The notes under the pieces are model-generated. The model was not told the DNA's origin, ran no database searches, and saw only the letters and a list, made by a program, of their open reading frames with translations. 11,540 bases of DNA. Source: an uncultured Muribaculaceae bacterium (lineage in GTDB: Bacteria > Bacteroidota > Bacteroidia > Bacteroidales > Muribaculaceae). The position numbers and the translations under genes are program-made. Location: assembly GCA_910579845.1 (NCBI GenBank), contig CAJTWL010000047.1, positions 1 to 11,540 on the forward strand, in the 5' to 3' direction. Below, one piece after another: positions 6,823 to 11,540 of this stretch. Every line of letters begins with the position of its first letter. The stretch's first letter is position 1.

Positions 6823-7547
6823 ATTTCGGAATTATAGCCGCCGGGGAGGGTTCCCGTCTCGTGGAGGAGGGTGTGGCTTATCCCAAACCTTTGGTGCCGT
6901 TACACGGTGAGCCGATGATCGGTCGCCTGATTCGCATATTCGAAGAGAACGGTGCTGGGATGATCAGTATTATTGTGAATGAACATATGACCGAGGTCCG
7001 CGAATATGTCGAGAAGGCAGCTGTCCAATCTCCGGTAGAGATAAAGCTTGTGGTCAAGTCAACACCATCTTCCATGCACAGTTTCTATGAGATTTCCAAA
7101 TCGCTCAGAGGACATGGCAGATTCATTGTGACCACTGTGGATACAATATTCCATGAAAGTGATTTTTCAAAGTATGTCGAATCTTATGACCTCGTGACGG
7201 AGAATGTGGACGGTATGATGGCTCTTACGGGTTACATAGATGACGAGAAGCCGTTGTATGTAGATACGGATGAGGAGATGAACATCACGGCGTTCCTGGA
7301 TGCTCCGGACGAGAGTTGGGAGAGAAGCCGTAAATTCGTTTCAGGCGGTATATACGGACTGAACGATTCGTCAGTGAAGGTGCTCGAGGAATCTCTCGCG
7401 GCAGGTGTGAGCCGGATGCGAAACTTCCAAAGGGCTCTGATCAGCGCAGGTCTTGAGGTCAAGGGCTTCGACATGGGGAAGATCATTGATGTGGATCATG
7501 CCGGAGACATCAGGAAAGCGGAGGATTTTCTGAATGTGTTTGAATAA
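6819..7547 (+). CDS. nucleotidyltransferase (GT-A fold), possible CTP:inositol-phosphate cytidylyltransferase
   Basis: A 242-residue single-domain sugar-phosphate nucleotidyltransferase. The nucleotide-binding signature is at the very N-terminus: AAGEGSRL (7-14) followed by YPKPLVPL (21-28) with the conserved Lys23. A metal-binding Asp is likely Asp108 in TTVDTIF, and a second acidic site is Asp224/Asp226 in IIDVDHAGD. Such enzymes join an NTP and a sugar or polyol phosphate to give an NDP-activated product plus pyrophosphate. The gene overlaps pdxA by 4 nt and lies two genes before a CDP-alcohol phosphatidyltransferase, with inositol-phosphate synthase downstream. That pairing recalls the archaeal bifunctional IPCT/DIPPS enzyme, where a nucleotidyltransferase makes CDP-inositol for a fused CDP-alcohol transferase. 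CDP-inositol synthesis is thus a good inference, but the substrate cannot be read from the sequence; a different sugar phosphate remains possible. Confidence 0.8.
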   Translation: MNFGIIAAGEGSRLVEEGVAYPKPLVPLHGEPMIGRLIRIFEENGAGMISIIVNEHMTEVREYVEKAAVQSPVEIKLVVKSTPSSMHSFYEISKSLRGHGRFIVTTVDTIFHESDFSKYVESYDLVTENVDGMMALTGYIDDEKPLYVDTDEEMNITAFLDAPDESWERSRKFVSGGIYGLNDSSVKVLEESLAAGVSRMRNFQRALISAGLEVKGFDMGKIIDVDHAGDIRKAEDFLNVFE

Positions 7548-7579
7548 GTTCAATAACAGGATTATTAAAAGCAATTATA

Positions 7580-8455
7580 ATGGCTGATATAAAGATAGCC
7601 GGGGTGATGAGAGCAGGGGCATATTCTCCTAATCATATAGGGAATGACGCCGCAATATTCAATGCCGTCACAGACCAGTTGCGCAAACGTGGCTGCGAGG
7701 TGAGGGTCTATAGCGAGGAGCAGTTCCGGAATCAGGATATCGAGGAGGATATCATACTGAATATGTGTCGCGAGCAGCAATCCATCGAGAAGCTTGAACG
7801 ACTCGAGGATGAGGGCAAGCTGGTTATAAATTCAGGTTATGGTATCGAGAACTGCACTCGCGAACGTATGACAAGAATTCTGTTAGGCAATGGAATTCCA
7901 TATCCCGACAGTCTCATCGTGAATACAAATGAGGATGTTCGTGCACAGCTTGAAGAGAAAGGTTTCAGCAAAGTGTGGATAAAGCGCGGAGACTTCCATG
8001 CCATGCATAAGGAGGATGTCAGTTATTGCCGCCATCCCCAGGAGGCTCAGGAGGTGCTTCATGAATATTTCTATCGCGGCATAAGGCGTGCGGTCATCAA
8101 TATTCACCTTGTCGGAGATCTGATTAAATTTTATGGAGTTCAGGGTCAGGACTGGTTCTATTGGTTCTATCCGTTCGATGAGGGACACAGCAAATATGGT
8201 CATGAGGCAGTGAACGGAAAGTCGCAGGGCATAAAGTTCGATATGGAGGCTTTGAAAGAGACTTGCCAGAAAGCGTCGGAGATAATGGATGTGAAGATTT
8301 TTGGCGGTGACTGCATTGTAGCTGAGGACGGCACTGTAAGAATAATCGATTTCAATGACTGGCCGAGTTTCGCCCCGTGTCGTGTCGAGGCGGCTCCTCA
8401 TTTGGCAAAGTGTGCTCTGCAGTCGATAAAATCATGGAGGAAGAGAAATAAGTAG
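7580..8455 (+). CDS. ATP-grasp family protein, substrate unknown
   Basis: A 291-residue protein with ATP-grasp features. The N-terminal ~90 residues form a pre-ATP-grasp-like domain, with NSGYGIENCTRERMTRILL leading into the ATP-binding part. Lys135 in VWIKRGD is a likely ATP-binding lysine. The C-terminal metal-binding set is GGDCIVAEDG (Asp244) followed by IIDFNDWPSF, with Asp257 and Asn259 in the classic DxN arrangement. ATP-grasp enzymes make acyl-phosphate intermediates to ligate carboxylates to amines, but the fold also includes inositol polyphosphate kinases of the ITPK type. In this cluster it might phosphorylate inositol or attach an amino acid to a lipid headgroup; neither can be decided here. 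It sits 32 nt after the nucleotidyltransferase and 11 nt before the CDP-alcohol transferase, so it belongs to the operon. It has no transmembrane segment, so it is probably cytosolic. Confidence 0.78.
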   Translation: MADIKIAGVMRAGAYSPNHIGNDAAIFNAVTDQLRKRGCEVRVYSEEQFRNQDIEEDIILNMCREQQSIEKLERLEDEGKLVINSGYGIENCTRERMTRILLGNGIPYPDSLIVNTNEDVRAQLEEKGFSKVWIKRGDFHAMHKEDVSYCRHPQEAQEVLHEYFYRGIRRAVINIHLVGDLIKFYGVQGQDWFYWFYPFDEGHSKYGHEAVNGKSQGIKFDMEALKETCQKASEIMDVKIFGGDCIVAEDGTVRIIDFNDWPSFAPCRVEAAPHLAKCALQSIKSWRKRNK

Positions 8456-8466
8456 AATCAGGAGTC

Positions 8467-9435
8467 ATGGCAGAAGGTAATAAAACGGCTGATAGGAAAG
8501 GTGGATTTATGAGCGGTTATAAGGCCACTCTGAAATCCATGGATACAGAGGAGACTTTCGATCTGATATTCTATCGTCCGATAGGATATATGTGGGCGTT
8601 GCTTGCCAAGAAACTGGGAATCACGCCAAATGTCATAACAATAGCCTCTATCTTCCTTGGAGTGGCGTCGGGAATATGTTTCTATTATAATAATGTATGG
8701 ATCAATATTGCCGGTGCGCTCTTGCTGATATGGGCGGATTCCTTCGACAGCGCGGACGGACAGCTTGCCCGTATGACCAAGCAGTATTCCCGTTTGGGCA
8801 GAATCCTTGACGGGGTTAGCGGTGACATATGGTTTTTTGCGATATATGTGGCTATATGTCTGCGTGAGAATGTGACGTCGGAATTCTTTATGTCCCATCA
8901 TTGGGTGATCTGGGTGGTGGCTGTTGTCACTGGTCTGTGTCATGCGGTTCAGGCGGCTATGGCAGACTATTACCGTCAGTTCCATCTCTATTTTCTCAAA
9001 GGAGAGGATGGAAGTGAACTTGAACGTGCGTCACTGCTTTGGGACAAATTCCATTCATTAAGCTGGAGAAAGAATTTCTTCCAGAAGCTTGTTCTGATGT
9101 TCTATACAAATTATACTGTGGGTCAGGAGAAACGCACACCTCAGATGCAGAAACTCCGCAATGCTCTCAGAGAACGTTTCGGCAACAAGATACCGCAGAA
9201 GTTCAGGGATGAATTCCGGGTGCTGAGTAAGCCATTGATGAAATATACCAATATCCTGTCGTTCAATACCCGCACCTTCGCACTGTTTGCGGCGATATTG
9301 ATCTTCAGGATGCCGTGGCTTTATTTCGCGTTTGAACTTACGGCTCTGAATATCCTGCTTGTATATATGATGTGGCGTCACGAGCGCATATGCAAGAGAA
9401 TGTATAACGCTGTTGAAACAGGAGATTATGATTGA
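8467..9435 (+). CDS. CDP-alcohol phosphatidyltransferase, probable inositol-lipid synthase
   Basis: An integral membrane protein of 322 residues that carries the CDP-alcohol phosphotransferase motif in order: Asp94, Asp97-Gly98, Ala101-Arg102, Gly111, Asp115. The final acidic residue is Asp120 in DGVSGD, one place later than in the usual DxxxD ending. Hydrophobic segments lie at about 52-74, 77-90, 119-136, 146-162 and two near 267-305; a charged loop of about 100 residues (165-265) separates the last pair. These enzymes exchange a CDP-linked alcohol for a hydroxyl acceptor, releasing CMP. Next to ino1 and a nucleotidyltransferase, it probably joins inositol (phosphate) to diacylglycerol or a related lipid. 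GGAG sits only 2 nt before the ATG at 8467; an alternative ATG at 8509 (MSGYK) has AAGGTGGA 3 nt upstream and may be the true start. Confidence 0.87.
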   Translation: MAEGNKTADRKGGFMSGYKATLKSMDTEETFDLIFYRPIGYMWALLAKKLGITPNVITIASIFLGVASGICFYYNNVWINIAGALLLIWADSFDSADGQLARMTKQYSRLGRILDGVSGDIWFFAIYVAICLRENVTSEFFMSHHWVIWVVAVVTGLCHAVQAAMADYYRQFHLYFLKGEDGSELERASLLWDKFHSLSWRKNFFQKLVLMFYTNYTVGQEKRTPQMQKLRNALRERFGNKIPQKFRDEFRVLSKPLMKYTNILSFNTRTFALFAAILIFRMPWLYFAFELTALNILLVYMMWRHERICKRMYNAVETGDYD

Positions 9436-10159
9436 TAAAAGCAAGATAAAGGGTGTGATTTTCGACTATGGCGGTACACTCGACACCGGTGGCGACCATT
9501 GGAGCGAAGTAATATGGAAAGCTTATCGGGAGGCTGGAGTGGATGTGGAAAAGGGAACCTTCCGCGATGCATATGTCTACGCTGAGCGGGAACTTGCCAG
9601 AACAAGGCATATTCTTCCGGAACATAATTTCCGTGATCTTCTCATAATAAAGATGCGCATAGAGTTTGACTGGCTCGTGAAGAACGGTGCCATATCTGAG
9701 GATGTGGTACAGGAAAAATCAGAGACGGTAGCTCTTCTTTGCTATGAATCCGCAAAAAACAAAGTTGAGGAGGCAAAGGTGGTGCTTCAGAAACTGAGCG
9801 AGAAATATCCTCTTGTGCTCGTTTCCAATTTTTATGGGAATGTGGAGAGTGTTTTGCGTGACTTCGATCTTAAAAAATATTTCCCAAAGATAATAGAGAG
9901 TGCGGTTGTCGGTGTGCGTAAGCCGGATCCAAAAATCTTCGAACTCGGTGTCGAGGCTCTGGGGTTGACTCCAGGGGAAACTGTAGTGGTAGGAGACAGC
10001 TATCGTAAAGATATAGTGCCTGCTGAAAAGATCGGATGTCAGACTATCTGGATAAAAGGTAAAGGTTGGACAGATGAGGAGGATGCGCAGACACATCCGA
10101 ATATCATAAAAGAGATAAATGAACTGATCCCGATGTTGTGCTCAATTAACAATAATTAA
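9428..10159 (+). CDS. HAD-superfamily hydrolase-like protein, candidate lipid or inositol-phosphate phosphatase
   Basis: A 243-residue HAD protein with a helical cap. Motif I is FDYGGT, with nucleophile Asp13; the usual second Asp (general acid/base) is replaced by Gly15. Motif II is Ser133 in VSNFYGN, motif III Lys165 in VRKPDPK, and motif IV Gly189-Asp190 with Asp195 in VVGDSYRKD. These are otherwise complete. The ATG at 9428 overlaps the end of the CDP-alcohol transferase by 8 nt and has AGGAGA 3 nt upstream; an upstream in-frame TTG at 9413 is less likely. The overlap suggests coupled translation and action on the same pathway, for example dephosphorylating a phosphatidylinositol phosphate or inositol phosphate. 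The Asp-to-Gly change occurs in some HAD branches and can lower phosphatase activity, so the role stays open. Confidence 0.85.
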   Translation: MIDKSKIKGVIFDYGGTLDTGGDHWSEVIWKAYREAGVDVEKGTFRDAYVYAERELARTRHILPEHNFRDLLIIKMRIEFDWLVKNGAISEDVVQEKSETVALLCYESAKNKVEEAKVVLQKLSEKYPLVLVSNFYGNVESVLRDFDLKKYFPKIIESAVVGVRKPDPKIFELGVEALGLTPGETVVVGDSYRKDIVPAEKIGCQTIWIKGKGWTDEEDAQTHPNIIKEINELIPMLCSINNN

Positions 10160-10446
10160 CTTATATATCATTAATAAATAATATATTAATAAATATTAGC
10201 TAAATTATCCTACTATTAATATCTTTTAACAATTGCAATGTGCAAATTCTTTGATGTTTTATTTGCAAAGTAAAGTTTATAAGGTAATTTTACAGCCGAT
10301 TTCCGCAGGAAAAAGTTAAGGTGTGTTTTAACCGCACATATTGACCATGAAAGACAGAAAGAAATCATATGAATTGACAAGCTTTTCTCGTTCGGTCGGA
10401 ATTTCCTGCTAAACAATATTGACTAAATAAAAAAACAACATTAATT
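10160..10446 (+). promoter_or_regulatory. AT-rich intergenic region upstream of ino1
   Basis: This 287-nt gap is very AT-rich in its first part (10150-10235) and contains an 11-bp direct repeat ATTAATAAATA at 10170-10180 and 10185-10195 (15-bp period), with further ATTAAT-like motifs to 10220. A weak -7 box TTTATTTG (10258-10265, one mismatch) has a TTG at 10233-10235, slightly too far upstream. Downstream lie a small hairpin TTTCC-GCA-GGAAA (10300-10312), whose 3' half (GCAGGAAA, 10305-10312) can instead pair with TTTCCTGC at 10402-10409, and a GTGTG/CGCAC hairpin near 10321-10337. ino1 probably has its own promoter and a long leader here. No gene is visible, and no Rho-independent terminator follows the HAD gene. 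Confidence 0.4.
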
Positions 10447-11540
10447 ATGGCACAAAAAGCAGTAGCGCCCAAAGGTAAACTTGGCGTGATGGTGGTAGGT
10501 CTTGGTGCAGTTACCACAACATTCATGACAGGCGTCATGATGGTCCGCAAAGGACTTGCAAAACCTATTGGTTCATGTACACAGTATGACAAGATTCGTG
10601 TAGGCAAAGGTAAGGATAAAAAGTATCTTCACTACAAAGACATTGTTCCGCTGGCAGATCTCAATGACATAGAGTTTGCGGCATGGGATGTATATCCTGC
10701 AAATGCATATGAGGCGGCTCTGAATGCAGAGGTGCTCAAAGAGAAAGATATCGAGCCGGTAAAAGAGGAGTTGATCAAGATCAAACCTATGAAGGCCGCT
10801 TTCGACCACAATTATGCAAAACGTCTTGACGGAGACAACATCATGGATGCAAAGAACCGTTGGGAGATGGTTGAGAAACTTCGCGAGGATATCCGCAACT
10901 TCAAAAAAGAGACAGGTGTTGAGCGTGTGGTAGTTCTCTGGGCGGCTTCAACAGAGGTTTATGTTCCGGTTGACGAGAAAGTTCACGGTTCACTCGCAGC
11001 TCTTGAGGAGGCAATGAAGGCTGACGATAAAGAACACATCGCTCCTTCAATGTGCTACGCTTACGCGGCATTGTCAGAAGGTGCGCCTTTCATTATGGGT
11101 GCTCCTAATACAACAGTTGATATCCCTGCTATGTGGGAACTCGCTGAGAAGACCAAAATGCCTATCGCAGGCAAGGACTTCAAGACAGGTCAGACATTGG
11201 TTAAATCCGGTTTCTCTCCTATCATCGGTGACCGTTGTCTCGGCTTGAGCGGATGGTTCTCTACAAACATACTTGGTAACCGTGACGGTCTTGTACTCGA
11301 CGAGCCTGCCAACTTCCGTACAAAAGAGGTTTCCAAACTTTCAACACTCGAGACAATTCTTGTACCGGAGAATCAGCCCGATCTCTACGGTCGTGGCAAC
11401 GACGAGGATACACAATACTATCATAAGGTACGTATCAACTATTATCCTCCACGCAACGACAACAAGGAGGGATGGGACAATATCGACATCTTCGGCTGGA
11501 TGGGTTATCCGATGCAGATCAAGATCAACTTCCTCTGCCG
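10447..11540 (+). CDS. ino1: myo-inositol-1-phosphate synthase (Ino1/MIPS), 3' end beyond window
   Basis: This enzyme turns glucose-6-phosphate into 1D-myo-inositol 3-phosphate through an NAD-dependent oxidation, aldol cyclisation and reduction; it is the first step of inositol synthesis. The frame stays open from the ATG at 10447 to the window edge (364 full codons plus two bases). The Rossmann NAD motif GLGAVTTT lies at residues 18-25. The active-site region GKDFKTGQTLVKS is at 242-254, followed by GLSGWFSTNILGNRDG, both hallmarks of the family. A few tens of residues are probably missing, as bacterial members are near 430. It has no Shine-Dalgarno sequence. Its product would feed the nucleotidyltransferase and CDP-alcohol transferase upstream; its B. 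thetaiotaomicron counterpart, BT1526, also sits in an inositol-lipid cluster. Confidence 0.95.
   Translation, partial: MAQKAVAPKGKLGVMVVGLGAVTTTFMTGVMMVRKGLAKPIGSCTQYDKIRVGKGKDKKYLHYKDIVPLADLNDIEFAAWDVYPANAYEAALNAEVLKEKDIEPVKEELIKIKPMKAAFDHNYAKRLDGDNIMDAKNRWEMVEKLREDIRNFKKETGVERVVVLWAASTEVYVPVDEKVHGSLAALEEAMKADDKEHIAPSMCYAYAALSEGAPFIMGAPNTTVDIPAMWELAEKTKMPIAGKDFKTGQTLVKSGFSPIIGDRCLGLSGWFSTNILGNRDGLVLDEPANFRTKEVSKLSTLETILVPENQPDLYGRGNDEDTQYYHKVRINYYPPRNDNKEGWDNIDIFGWMGYPMQIKINFLC

Noticed and set aside
1..11540. CRISPR array, toxin-antitoxin, defence or prophage system
   Set aside because: No regularly spaced repeats, cas-like proteins, toxin-antitoxin pairs or phage genes are visible; the genes are housekeeping plus an inositol-lipid cluster.

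Overview
The window looks like a chromosomal segment of a gut-type member of the order Bacteroidales (Bacteroides/Prevotella/Muribaculaceae-like; the genus cannot be fixed from sequence alone). The evidence is Bacteroidetes-type -7 boxes of the form TAnnTTTG upstream of two genes, mostly weak or absent Shine-Dalgarno sequences, AT-rich intergenic DNA around moderately GC-rich genes, and gene families characteristic of the phylum: a long MetK, a PpiD/SurA-like membrane chaperone, and an inositol-lipid cluster.

Layout. Positions 1-52 hold the 5' part of a minus-strand tRNA-Thr(CGU), cut by the window edge. A 189-bp MITE-like element with perfect 19-bp terminal inverted repeats follows (133-321). 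Next is a highly structured, untranslated leader (371-559) that ends in an intrinsic terminator 62 nt before metK (622-1959). The leader has a closing stem, four internal hairpins and a segment that can pair either inside the leader or with the terminator arm, which is the design of a riboswitch attenuator in front of S-adenosylmethionine synthetase. A promoter at 2036-2066 drives a PpiD/SurA-like periplasmic folding factor (2174-4309). A strong hairpin terminator (4333-4369) separates it from rlmN (4383-5423), an SAM-dependent radical enzyme that methylates 23S rRNA and tRNA. A 301-nt gap contains a 109-nt palindromic, GC-rich element (5493-5601) and a promoter region with two perfect AT palindromes (5663-5710).

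From 5734 to 10159 five genes run as one tight operon: pdxA (PLP biosynthesis), a sugar-phosphate-type nucleotidyltransferase, an ATP-grasp protein, a CDP-alcohol phosphatidyltransferase and a HAD-family protein. After a 287-nt AT-rich gap comes myo-inositol-1-phosphate synthase (10447 to beyond the window end). The last five genes fit together as an inositol (phospho)lipid pathway: Ino1 makes inositol phosphate from glucose-6-phosphate, the nucleotidyltransferase could activate it to CDP-inositol, the membrane CDP-alcohol transferase could move the inositol phosphate to a lipid, and the ATP-grasp and HAD proteins would modify or dephosphorylate an intermediate. This differs from the Bacteroides thetaiotaomicron BT1522-BT1526 inositol-lipid cluster in carrying a nucleotidyltransferase and an ATP-grasp protein. 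It may represent the alternative route to phosphatidylinositol without a phosphatidylinositol-phosphate intermediate that has been proposed for Prevotella-like bacteria. The exact substrates are inferred, not shown by sequence.
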